Assembly: GCA_040377605.1 (NCBI GenBank) | Contig: JBEIOK010000145.1 | Span: 1-6,799, forward strand | Source: Solimonas sp040377605 | GTDB lineage: Bacteria > Pseudomonadota > Gammaproteobacteria > Nevskiales > Nevskiaceae | Reading direction: 5' to 3' | DNA: 6,799 nt | In this document: piece by piece, positions 1 through 5,756 of the stretch | Layout: each line of letters opens with the position of its first letter | Numbering within the stretch: the stretch's first letter is position 1 | The notes under the pieces: model-generated | What the model was told of the DNA's origin: nothing | The model's input: the letters and a program-made list of their open reading frames with translations, nothing else | The model's database searches: none | Program-made: the position numbers and the translations under genes

Positions 1-642
1 CGTACGGATTTCACCGATCAGGATCACGTCCGGCGCCTGACGCAGCGTGTTCTTGAGCGCGTTCTCCCAGGAATAGGTATCGGTGCCGACTTCTCGCTGC
101 GTGATCAGGCAGCCCGCGTGCGGATGGACGTACTCGATCGGGTCCTCGATGGTGACGATGTGGCCGCGCGAATTCTGGTTGCGAAAGCCGATCATGGCCG
201 CCAGTGAGGTCGATTTGCCCGAGCCGGTGGCGCCGACCATCAGCACCAGGCCACGCTTCTCCATCACGATGTTCTTGAGCTGGTCCGGCAGCCCCAGCTG
301 CTCGATCGTGGGAATCTCGGTGTTGATCGTACGCAGCACGCCACCGACGCGGTTCTGCTGCACAAAGGCGTTGACGCGGAAGCGTCCGATGTTCGGCGGC
401 GAGATCGCGAAGTTGCACTCGTTGCTGGCTTCGAAATCCTTGATTTGCCGATCATTCATCAGCGAGCGCATGATCATCGCCGAGGTTTCGGGCGGCAGCG
501 GCTTGTCCATCACCGGCGTCATCTGGCCATCAAGCTTGATCGCGGGCGGAAAGCCGGCGGAGATGAACAGGTCCGAGGCGCCACGCTGCTTCATCAACAT
601 CAGCAGTTGCTGGACCAGCTTGATACTTTGGTCGCGGTCCAT
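1..642 (-). CDS. pilU: PilU, type IV pilus retraction ATPase (partial, C-terminus beyond left edge)
   Basis: This is a cytoplasmic hexameric ATPase of the PilT/PilU family, which assists PilT in depolymerising type IV pili during twitching motility. The first 214 codons are present, and the frame is open to base 1. Family members are about 370-385 residues, so roughly the last 160 are missing. The translation starts MDRDQSIKLVQQLLMLMKQ. Residues 21-28 (GASDLFIS) match the N-terminal domain signature. Walker A is GATGSGKST at 137-145, the Asp box is TIEDPIEYVH at 164-173, and Walker B is APDVILIGEIR at 203-213. The ATG at 642 lies 8 bp after the pilT stop, so the two genes form an operon. PilU is preferred over a second PilT because of this position downstream of a clear PilT and because its Walker A is GATGSGKS rather than GPTGSGKS. 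The His box and C-terminal tail, which would settle the subtype, lie outside the window. Confidence 0.93.
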   Translation of the reverse strand, partial: MDRDQSIKLVQQLLMLMKQRGASDLFISAGFPPAIKLDGQMTPVMDKPLPPETSAMIMRSLMNDRQIKDFEASNECNFAISPPNIGRFRVNAFVQQNRVGGVLRTINTEIPTIEQLGLPDQLKNIVMEKRGLVLMVGATGSGKSTSLAAMIGFRNQNSRGHIVTIEDPIEYVHPHAGCLITQREVGTDTYSWENALKNTLRQAPDVILIGEIRT

Positions 643-660
643 CGTCGTTCTCAGTTGAGC
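643..660 (-). promoter_or_regulatory. pilU ribosome binding site overlapping the pilT stop
   Basis: On the minus strand the pilT TGA stop (653-651) lies inside a weak GAGAA purine stretch, followed by the pilU ATG at 642 after 8 bases. Because the ribosome site overlaps the stop codon, pilU translation probably depends on ribosomes finishing pilT. This is inference from spacing only. Confidence 0.5.
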
Positions 661-1694
661 GTGAAGTTGCGCGGGTCAGCCGATTTCATGCGCGCTTCTT
701 CCAGCGTGGTGACGCCCTTCTTGACCAGATCCTTGAGGCACTGATCCAGCGTCTGCATGCCCTCCTTCTGACCAGTCTGGATCGCACTGTACATCTGCGC
801 GATCTTGTTCTCACGGATCAGGTTACGGATGGCCGGATTGCCGATCATGATCTCGTGCGCGGCCACGCGCCCGCCGCCCTTCTTCTTCATCAGAGTCTGC
901 GAGATCACTGCCCGCAGCGATTCCGACAGCATCGCACGCACCATGTCCTTCTCCGCCGCCGGGAACACGTCGACGATACGGTCGACGGTCTTGGCAGCCG
1001 ACGAGGTATGGAGGGTGCCGAACACCAAGTGACCGGTTTCGGCGGCGGTCAGCGCCAGGCGGATCGTTTCGAGATCGCGCATTTCGCCGACCAGGATGAC
1101 GTCCGGATCTTCACGCAGCGCCGAGCGCAACGCCTCGTTGAACCCCAGCGTGTCACGATGCACTTCACGCTGGTTGATCAGGCACTTCTTCGACTGATGC
1201 ACGAATTCGATCGGGTCCTCGACCGTGAGGATATGGCCATACTCGTTGTCGTTGATGTGATTGATGATCGCCGCCAGGGTCGTGGACTTGCCGGAGCCGG
1301 TCGGGCCCGTGACCAGCACGATGCCGCGCGGGGTGTCGGCGATGTCCTTGAAGATTGCCGGGCACTTCAGGTCCTCGAGCGTCAGGATCTTCGACGGAAT
1401 CGTACGGAACACGGCACCCGACCCGCGCGCATGCGTGAACGCGTTGACACGAAAGCGGGCCAGACCGGGAATCTCGAACGAGAAGTCGGTTTCCAGGAAC
1501 TCATCCCAGGCCTTGCGCTGCTTGTCGTTCATGATGTCGTACACCATGTCGTGGACCTGCTTGTGGTCCAGCGGCGGCAGATTGATGCGCTTGACGTCAC
1601 CGTCGACGCGGATCATCGGCTCGACGCCGGCCGACAGGTGCAAGTCCGACGCCCCCTGCTTGACGCTGAAAGTCAGCAGCTGCGCGATATCCAT
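651..1694 (-). CDS. pilT: PilT, type IV pilus retraction ATPase
   Basis: PilT is the hexameric motor at the cytoplasmic base of the type IV pilus. It hydrolyses ATP to pull pilin subunits back into the inner membrane, driving twitching motility and DNA uptake. The protein is complete at 347 residues, close to the usual ~345. An N-terminal PAS-like domain carries GASDLHLSAG (14-23). The RecA-like domain has Walker A GPTGSGKST (130-138), the Asp box LTVEDPIEFVH (156-166), Walker B DPDVILVGEMRD (196-207) and the His box HLVFGTLHT (222-230). The C-terminal AIRNLIRE motif (288-295), known to be needed for retraction in PilT, is intact. The ATG at 1694 has a GGGAG Shine-Dalgarno about 6-7 nt upstream. 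It is the first gene of a pilT-pilU operon and is divergent from yggS, a common gammaproteobacterial arrangement. Confidence 0.98.
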   Translation of the reverse strand: MDIAQLLTFSVKQGASDLHLSAGVEPMIRVDGDVKRINLPPLDHKQVHDMVYDIMNDKQRKAWDEFLETDFSFEIPGLARFRVNAFTHARGSGAVFRTIPSKILTLEDLKCPAIFKDIADTPRGIVLVTGPTGSGKSTTLAAIINHINDNEYGHILTVEDPIEFVHQSKKCLINQREVHRDTLGFNEALRSALREDPDVILVGEMRDLETIRLALTAAETGHLVFGTLHTSSAAKTVDRIVDVFPAAEKDMVRAMLSESLRAVISQTLMKKKGGGRVAAHEIMIGNPAIRNLIRENKIAQMYSAIQTGQKEGMQTLDQCLKDLVKKGVTTLEEARMKSADPRNFTLN

Positions 1695-1720
1695 CCCGAA
1701 CTCCCGTGAGACTGTTGTCT

Positions 1721-1748
1721 AATGTAATGCCGGGGACGTTATAAGCAA
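1721..1748 (-). promoter_or_regulatory. Candidate sigma-70 promoter for pilT-pilU
   Basis: On the minus strand a TTGCTT hexamer (1748-1743) is separated by 16 bases from TACATT (1726-1721), about 27 bases before the pilT ATG. That would give a short leader still containing the GGGAG ribosome site. The hexamers match consensus at only 3 of 6 and 4 of 6 positions. The gap to yggS is just 53 bp, so the placement is forced as much as recognised. No convincing forward promoter for yggS was found; TGTAAT at 1723-1728 is a possible forward -10 but lacks a -35. Confidence 0.3.
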
Positions 1749-2464
1749 TGGATCAGCAAGGCAATACGGCGGCGATCGCCGACAATCTGGACGCGGTCAG
1801 GGCGCGCATCGCGGCGGCCTGCGCGGCCGCGCACCGGACGCCGGCCTCGGTCGGACTGCTGGCGGTCAGCAAGACCTTCGGAGCCGATGCCATCCGCGCC
1901 GTCGCCGCCGCCGGCCAGCGCGCCATCGGCGAGAACTACGTCCAGGAGGCGCTGGACAAGCAGGCCCAATTGCGGGACCTGCCGCTGCAGTGGCATTTCA
2001 TCGGCCCGATCCAGTCGAACAAGACCCGTGACATCGCTGCGAACTTCGACTGGGTCCATGGCATCGACCGCCTGAAGATCGCGCAGCGCCTGTCCGACCA
2101 ACGGCCGACGACGCTGCCGCCGCTGCAGGTCTGCGTGCAGGTCAACATCTCGGGCGAAGCCAGCAAGTCCGGCTGCGCCCCCCAGGATGCGGAGGCCCTC
2201 TGCGCGGCGGTTGCGGCCCTGCCGCGGCTGCAGCTGCGCGGCCTGATGGCCATTCCGGAACCGGCGGCATCGGGGGCCGATGCCCAGGCGCCGTTCCGTG
2301 CATTGAACAGCCTGTTCGTGGCGCTGCAATCCGGGCGGGACGCCGGGTTTGATACGCTGTCGGCCGGCATGTCGGACGATCTCGAAGCCGCCATCGCCCA
2401 AGGCTCCACGCTCGTCCGCGTCGGCAGCGCCCTCTTCGGAAACCGCAGGAAACCCACGACATGA
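1748..2464 (+). CDS. yggS: YggS/PLPBP family pyridoxal-5'-phosphate homeostasis protein
   Basis: This is a cytosolic PLP-binding protein with an alanine-racemase-like TIM-barrel fold and no known catalytic activity. Family members buffer vitamin B6 pools, and their loss perturbs amino-acid and 2-oxoacid metabolism. It is complete at 238 residues; family members are about 225-245. The PLP lysine is K42 in LAVSKTF (38-44). Other family blocks are GENYVQEALDK (61-71), WHFIGPIQSNK (82-92), VNISGEASKSG (132-142), GLMAIP (165-170) and LSAGMSDDLEAAI (204-216). The C-terminal GSTLVRVGSALFG (219-231) contributes to phosphate binding. A GGGGA purine run at 1732-1736 lies 11 bases before the ATG, slightly far for a ribosome site. 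The stop overlaps the rpiA start as ATGA, so the two are probably translationally coupled. The usual partner in gammaproteobacteria, proC, is not next to it. Confidence 0.96.
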   Translation: MDQQGNTAAIADNLDAVRARIAAACAAAHRTPASVGLLAVSKTFGADAIRAVAAAGQRAIGENYVQEALDKQAQLRDLPLQWHFIGPIQSNKTRDIAANFDWVHGIDRLKIAQRLSDQRPTTLPPLQVCVQVNISGEASKSGCAPQDAEALCAAVAALPRLQLRGLMAIPEPAASGADAQAPFRALNSLFVALQSGRDAGFDTLSAGMSDDLEAAIAQGSTLVRVGSALFGNRRKPTT

Positions 2465-3123
2465 GTCAGGATCTCGCCAAACGCAAGGCTGCTGAGGCCG
2501 CACTCGCCTACGTCCAGCCCGGCGAGGTCCTGGGCGTGGGCACCGGCTCGACCGTCAATCACTTCATCGACCTGTTGGCCGAACACAAACTCGATGTCGC
2601 CGGCGCGGTATCGTCATCCAACGCCAGCACCGAGCGCCTTCGGCGCGCCGGCATTCCGGTGCTCGACGCCCATCAGGCCGGCACCCTGTCGATCTATGTC
2701 GATGGCGCGGACGAGGCCAATCGTCACCTGTACTTGATCAAGGGCGGCGGCGGTGCGCTGACGCGCGAGAAGATCGTCGCCGCGATGAGCCGCACCTTCG
2801 TCTGCATTGCGGACGAATCCAAGCTGGTGAAGGTCCTGGGCCGCTTTCCGTTGCCGGTGGAAGTCATCCCGATGGCGCAGTCCTATGTCGCACGCCAACT
2901 GGTCGCCCTGGGAGGCCGGCCGGAGCTGCGCACCGGCTTCACGACCGACAACGGCAATGTGATTCTCGATGTCCACGGCCTGGAGATCGTCGACGCCGTT
3001 GGCCTGGAAACGCAGATCAATCTGCTGGCCGGCGTGGTCTGCGTCGGCCTGTTTGCACGACGCGCCGCCGATGTCCTGATCCTGGGCTCGGCCAGCGGCG
3101 TGCGTACCGTCATGCCAGCCTGA
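2461..3123 (+). CDS. rpiA: Ribose-5-phosphate isomerase A
   Basis: RpiA interconverts ribose-5-phosphate and ribulose-5-phosphate in the non-oxidative pentose phosphate pathway, supplying precursors for nucleotides and aromatic compounds. The protein is complete at 220 residues, essentially the E. coli length. The phosphate-binding loop is GVGTGST (25-31). The catalytic acids fall at E. coli numbering: D81 and D84 in DGADE, K94 in KGGGGAL and the general base E103 in TREK. SSNAST (52-57), IADESKLV (116-123) and DNGNVI (163-168) are further family blocks. The ATG overlaps the yggS stop by 4 bp, and no independent Shine-Dalgarno is obvious inside the yggS end (GGAAACCGCAGGAAA is purine-rich and could serve). 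A strong intrinsic terminator begins 20 bp after the stop, so the yggS-rpiA unit ends here. Confidence 0.98.
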   Translation: MSQDLAKRKAAEAALAYVQPGEVLGVGTGSTVNHFIDLLAEHKLDVAGAVSSSNASTERLRRAGIPVLDAHQAGTLSIYVDGADEANRHLYLIKGGGGALTREKIVAAMSRTFVCIADESKLVKVLGRFPLPVEVIPMAQSYVARQLVALGGRPELRTGFTTDNGNVILDVHGLEIVDAVGLETQINLLAGVVCVGLFARRAADVLILGSASGVRTVMPA

Positions 3124-3143
3124 ATCGGCACTTTCGGAACGAC

Positions 3144-3180
3144 AAAGCCCGCCGCGGCGATAACCGCGGCGGGCTTTTTT
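3144..3180 (+). terminator. Rho-independent terminator of yggS-rpiA, possibly bidirectional
   Basis: A perfect 14-bp inverted repeat (3144-3157 with 3164-3177, core GCCCGCCGCGG) encloses a 6-base CGATAA loop and runs into six T residues (3175-3180). It lies 20 bp after the rpiA stop and 12 bp beyond the end of the convergent RRM gene. Read on the minus strand the same hairpin is followed only by TTTGTCGTT, a weaker U tract, so it may also stop rhlE-RRM transcripts but less efficiently. Confidence 0.95.
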
Positions 3181-3192
3181 GCACCCGCTGAC

Positions 3193-3465
3193 TCAGCGGC
3201 GGCGCGGGCCCTTGCCGAACTTGTCGCGCGGCTGCTCTTCGTTGACCTTGAGCGGCTTGCCACGCAGCTCCTTGCCGTTGAGTCCGGCGATGGCGGCGCG
3301 CGCTTCGTGGCCTTCCATCTCGATGAACCCGAAGCCCTTGCACTGGCCGCTGAAGACGTCGTGCATCAGCTTGATCGAACGGACCTTGCCGAAAGCCGAG
3401 AACATCTCGGTGAGCTCACGCTCGGTGGTGTCGCTGGGAAGGTTGCCTGCGAATAGACGCTTCAT
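3193..3465 (-). CDS. Single-RRM RNA-binding protein
   Basis: This small cytoplasmic protein consists almost entirely of one RNA recognition motif. The 90-residue translation begins MKRLFAGNLP. RNP2 is RLFAGNLP (3-10), with an aromatic at F5. RNP1 is KGFGFIEM (43-50), with the two RNA-stacking aromatics F45 and F47. A short basic tail (DKFGKGPRRR, 81-90) follows the fold. Length and layout match the stand-alone bacterial RRM proteins (Rbp type), whose RNA targets are mostly unknown. The ATG at 3465 has a good Shine-Dalgarno (AGGAGA, 8 bases upstream). The gene starts 28 bp after the rhlE stop on the same strand with no terminator between, so it is probably co-transcribed with the helicase. Binding to RNA is well supported by the motif; the substrate and any physical partnership with RhlE are inference. 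Confidence 0.93.
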   Translation of the reverse strand: MKRLFAGNLPSDTTERELTEMFSAFGKVRSIKLMHDVFSGQCKGFGFIEMEGHEARAAIAGLNGKELRGKPLKVNEEQPRDKFGKGPRRR

Positions 3466-3493
3466 GCTGTCTGTCTCCTGTTGCGATTAATGA

Positions 3494-4924
3494 TCAGCGA
3501 CCGGCCTGTCCACGCCCACGGCCACTGCGACCCTGCCCGGCGCGCGCGGCGTGCTGGCCGCCGCCCGGCCGAGGGCCTTGTCCGGACCGGGCACCGCCAC
3601 CGGGGCGACCCTGGCCTCCACCACCCGGCTGCCGCTGACCGTTGCCGGTCGGCGCTGCCTGCCGTTGCTGCGACTGCGAATTGCGAGGGCCGTCGGAACG
3701 GCCGCCGCCATTGCCACCGCGGCGATGGCGGTCCTGCCGCGGCGGACGCTCGTCCTCTGCGGCCTTCTCCGCGGCCGATCGCGGCCGCGGCACGTAGCCC
3801 TCGACCTCGAACGCCGGGATGCTGCGCTTGAGCAGCTTCTCGATGCCGCGCCACTCGTCGTACTCCTCGCGGCACACCAGCGAGATCGCCTCACCGGTCT
3901 CGCCGGCGCGGCCGGTGCGACCGATACGGTGGACATAGTCTTCCGGCACGGCCGGCAGCTCGTAATTGATGACGTGGGGCAGCTGGTCGATATCCAGACC
4001 GCGCGCGGCGATGTCGGTGGCCACCAGGGCACGCACCGTGCCGGCCTTGAAGTCGGCCAGCGCGCGCGTCCGCGCGTTCTGGCTCTTGTTGCCGTGCAGG
4101 GCAGCGGTGGTGATGCCGTCCTTCTCCAGGCGCTCGGCCAGGCGGTTGGCACCATGCTTGGTGCGCGTGAAGATCAGCACCTGCTTCCAGTTGAAGCGGC
4201 TGATCATGTAGCCGAGCAGGCCCGCCTTCTCGCCCTTCTCGATGAAGATCGCGCGCTGCAGCACGGCTTCGGCCGCACTGTTGCGCGGCGCGATGTCGAT
4301 CGTCGCCGGGTTGTGCAGCAGGCCTTCGGCGAGCTTGCGGATATCCGGCGAGAACGTCGCCGAAAACATCAGGTTCTGACGCTTGGCCGGCAGCCGCTCG
4401 ATGACCTTGCGGATATCGCGGATGAAGCCCATGTCGAGCATGCGGTCGGCTTCGTCCAGCACCAGGAACTCGACCTTGGACAGATCGACCGTGCGCTGGC
4501 CGACGTGATCCAGCAGACGGCCCGGCGTGGCCACGACGATGTCGGTGCCCCGGCGCAGGGCATCGATCTGCGGATTGATGCTGACGCCGCCGAAGATCAG
4601 CGTGGTGCGCACGGTCGGCAGATGCTGGCCGTAGGTGCGGACGCTCTCCTCGACCTGGGCCGCCAGTTCACGCGTCGGCACCAGCACCAGCACCCGCACC
4701 GGACGGCGGCCGTCACCGGAGGCCGGCTGGGCCTGCAGGCGATGCAGCATCGGCAACGTGAAGGCGGCGGTCTTGCCGGTCCCGGTTTGTGCAGCGGCGA
4801 GCAGGTCGCGACCGGCCAGAATCTCGGGGATGGCGCGAGCCTGGATCGGCGTGGGCTGGGTGTAGCCCTGATCGGAAACGGCGCGCAACAAGCTGGGCGC
4901 AAGGCCCAGGGAATCAAAAGACAT
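3494..4924 (-). CDS. rhlE: RhlE-family DEAD-box ATP-dependent RNA helicase
   Basis: This cytoplasmic helicase unwinds short RNA duplexes using ATP; RhlE proteins act in ribosome assembly, mRNA turnover and cold adaptation. At 476 residues it is slightly longer than E. coli RhlE. The order is: Q motif (F3, GYTQPTPIQ 20-28), motif I AQTGTGKT (45-52), Ia PTRELA (83-88), Ib TPGR (133-136), II DEAD (157-160), III SAT (188-190), IV LIFTRTK (250-256), V ARGLDI (307-312) and VI HRIGRTGRAG (332-341). Residues from about 383 onward (bases 3497-3778) form a disordered tail rich in Gly, Arg, Gln and Pro, with repeated PGGG and GRG units, typical of RNA-binding helicase tails. The ATG at 4924 is set by an AGGAG 9 bases upstream. 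It heads a probable two-gene operon with the RRM protein. The RhlE assignment over DeaD/SrmB/RhlB rests on the MSFDSLGL start, overall length and tail. Confidence 0.95.
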   Translation of the reverse strand: MSFDSLGLAPSLLRAVSDQGYTQPTPIQARAIPEILAGRDLLAAAQTGTGKTAAFTLPMLHRLQAQPASGDGRRPVRVLVLVPTRELAAQVEESVRTYGQHLPTVRTTLIFGGVSINPQIDALRRGTDIVVATPGRLLDHVGQRTVDLSKVEFLVLDEADRMLDMGFIRDIRKVIERLPAKRQNLMFSATFSPDIRKLAEGLLHNPATIDIAPRNSAAEAVLQRAIFIEKGEKAGLLGYMISRFNWKQVLIFTRTKHGANRLAERLEKDGITTAALHGNKSQNARTRALADFKAGTVRALVATDIAARGLDIDQLPHVINYELPAVPEDYVHRIGRTGRAGETGEAISLVCREEYDEWRGIEKLLKRSIPAFEVEGYVPRPRSAAEKAAEDERPPRQDRHRRGGNGGGRSDGPRNSQSQQRQAAPTGNGQRQPGGGGQGRPGGGARSGQGPRPGGGQHAARAGQGRSGRGRGQAGR

Positions 4925-5117
4925 CGAAACAGGCTCCTGAAATGCGCCTGCCGTTCACCGCAATGCGGGACAACGGCCGGTTCAGGCAGCGGATGACTCA
5001 AACGCCGGGACAGCCCCGACCGAATGGGAAAGAGGTTTGCGAGAGCAGCGCCAAGCAATTGAAAAAACTGGCGGAATCTGAAGGTGCCAACCGGAAGGCA
5101 CCGCACAAACGGCGCGC
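4925..5117 (-). promoter_or_regulatory. Candidate structured 5' leader of rhlE
   Basis: If transcription starts just after the TATACT at 5118-5123, rhlE carries a leader of about 190 nt, much longer than needed for a ribosome site. It contains several inverted repeats. First, GGTGCC/GGCACC (5102-5097 with 5088-5083) has an 8-base loop. Second, a weaker CGGG/CCCG pair lies in CGGGGCTGTCCCG. Third, a two-part hairpin at 4950-4977 has outer stem GCCGTT/AACGGC and inner stem CCGC/GCGG with an ATT triloop. The last one ends 11 bases before the AGGAG site (4938-4934). A T6 run (5069-5064) lies 13 bases or so beyond the first hairpin, too far for a classic terminator. Long leaders are known for cold-shock helicase genes such as E. 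coli deaD; a regulatory role here is inference. Confidence 0.35.
4950..4977 (-). repeat. Imperfect hairpin just upstream of the rhlE ribosome site
   Basis: The outer 6-bp stem (4950-4955 with 4972-4977) and the inner 4-bp stem (4958-4961 with 4965-4968) pair exactly, separated by a small internal loop and capped by a three-base loop. It lies 11 bases from the rhlE Shine-Dalgarno, where it could influence ribosome access. In GC-rich DNA some such pairing is expected by chance. Confidence 0.4.
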
Positions 5118-5123
5118 AGTATA
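5118..5123 (-). promoter_or_regulatory. Probable -10 element of the rhlE promoter
   Basis: TATACT on the minus strand, in the context GCTATACTGCGCGC, matches the sigma-70 -10 consensus at five of six positions. It is the best -10 in the 4925-5206 gap. The matching -35 is poor (TTAGGC at 18-base spacing), so activity may depend on an activator or be modest. Transcription would start near 5111, giving a leader of about 187 nt before the rhlE ATG. Confidence 0.5.
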
Positions 5124-5195
5124 GCGGCTGGGTCCCGATTCGCCTAATCTTCCCGACGGAGCACAAGCAAATCGCGTGCCGAAAATTTAACCATC

Positions 5196-5200
5196 AGGAG
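5196..5200 (+). promoter_or_regulatory. Ribosome binding site fixing the DUF4399 start
   Basis: AGGAG lies 6 bases before the ATG at 5207. It selects this start over an in-frame ATG at 5084 upstream, which has no comparable site and would bury the signal peptide inside the protein. Confidence 0.85.
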
Positions 5201-5206
5201 CCGTCC

Positions 5207-5719
5207 ATGCCGTCCCTACGCCCCTATACCGCCGTGCTGGCCCTCGCCGCCGGCCTCCTGACCGCCACTGCCGCCCAGGCCGATGCCTGGAAGGACCTCA
5301 AGAACACCGCCAAACAGCAGGCCGCGCAAAAGGCCGAGGCCGAGTTCGGCCTGCCGCAGGCCGCGCCGCAGGGCGCCAAGGTGTATTTCATCGAACCGAA
5401 GAACGGCGCCACGATCACCGGCCCGGTCAAGGTCGTGTTCGGCCTGGCCAACATGGGGGTCGCACCCGCCGGCGTGAACCAGACTGGCACCGGCCATCAC
5501 CATCTGCTGATCGACGACCCTGCCGTCGATCTGACCAAGCCGCTGCCGGCCACGGACCAGATCAAGCACTTCGGCGGCGGCCAGACCGAAGCCACGCTGG
5601 ACCTGAAGCCGGGCACGCATACGCTGCAGCTGGTCCTGGGTGACTGGAAGCATCAGCCGCACAATCCGTCGGTTGTGTCGGAAAAAATCACCATCACGGT
5701 CAAGGCGGCGGCCAAGTAA
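5207..5719 (+). CDS. Secreted DUF4399-domain protein of unknown function
   Basis: This is an exported protein of 170 residues. The signal peptide has a short charged start (MPSLRPY), a hydrophobic core AVLALAAGLLTATA and a signal peptidase I site AQA|DA after residue 25, so the mature protein is probably periplasmic. Residues 29-48 form a Lys/Ala/Gln/Glu-rich, probably helical linker. The DUF4399 domain follows: VYFIEPKNGATITGPVKV (59-76), FGLANMGVAPAGV (78-90), GTGHHHLLID (94-103), HFGGGQTEATL (121-131), the motif GTHTLQLVLGDW (136-147) and a C-terminal strand SEKITITVK (158-166). The function of this family is not established. The beta-rich domain with conserved HHH (97-99), further histidines at 121, 138, 149 and 152, and Met83 would suit metal binding, but that is a guess. 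It lies divergent from rhlE and 37 bp before the dehydrogenase. Confidence 0.92.
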   Translation: MPSLRPYTAVLALAAGLLTATAAQADAWKDLKNTAKQQAAQKAEAEFGLPQAAPQGAKVYFIEPKNGATITGPVKVVFGLANMGVAPAGVNQTGTGHHHLLIDDPAVDLTKPLPATDQIKHFGGGQTEATLDLKPGTHTLQLVLGDWKHQPHNPSVVSEKITITVKAAAK

Positions 5720-5742
5720 GCCGCACCGACCCTTCCCATCCC

Positions 5743-5750
5743 AAGGAGAG
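5743..5750 (+). promoter_or_regulatory. Ribosome binding site fixing the dehydrogenase start
   Basis: AAGGAGAG lies 6 bases before the ATG at 5757. The same frame is open upstream into the end of the DUF4399 gene, but only this start has a strong Shine-Dalgarno and begins directly with the Rossmann-fold strand. Confidence 0.88.
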
Positions 5751-5756
5751 TTACAG

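Noticed and set aside
134..1222. An identical 16-base string (TCGATCGGGTCCTCGA) at 134-149 and 1207-1222
   Set aside because: It encodes the conserved EDPIE Asp box in the paralogous pilU and pilT genes, so it reflects gene duplication rather than a mobile or regulatory repeat.
855..1709. A 284-codon open frame antisense to pilT
   Set aside because: Composition is Arg/Asp/Val-rich with no domain; it is the antisense shadow of a fully conserved PilT.
1739..2503. A 254-codon open frame antisense to yggS
   Set aside because: No domain, no ribosome site, and the opposite strand encodes complete YggS with all family motifs.
3615..3626. Minus-strand GGGTGGTGGAGG, a possible two-tier G-quadruplex
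   Set aside because: It is explained by consecutive glycine codons in the helicase tail; two-tier quadruplexes are weak and frequent in GC-rich coding DNA.
3551..4996. A 481-codon open frame on the plus strand antisense to rhlE
   Set aside because: It lies opposite a gene with every DEAD-box motif, has no recognisable domain, and open antisense frames of this length are common in GC-rich genes.
5059..5079. Plus-strand TTGAAA as a possible -35 for the DUF4399 gene
   Set aside because: No acceptable -10 lies 15-19 bases downstream, and the site is about 145 bases from the start codon.
4597..5166. A 189-codon minus-strand frame running through the rhlE leader into rhlE in another frame
   Set aside because: It begins upstream of the likely transcription start, lacks a ribosome site, and most of it overlaps the conserved helicase domain out of frame; considered as a leader peptide but no suitable start was found.
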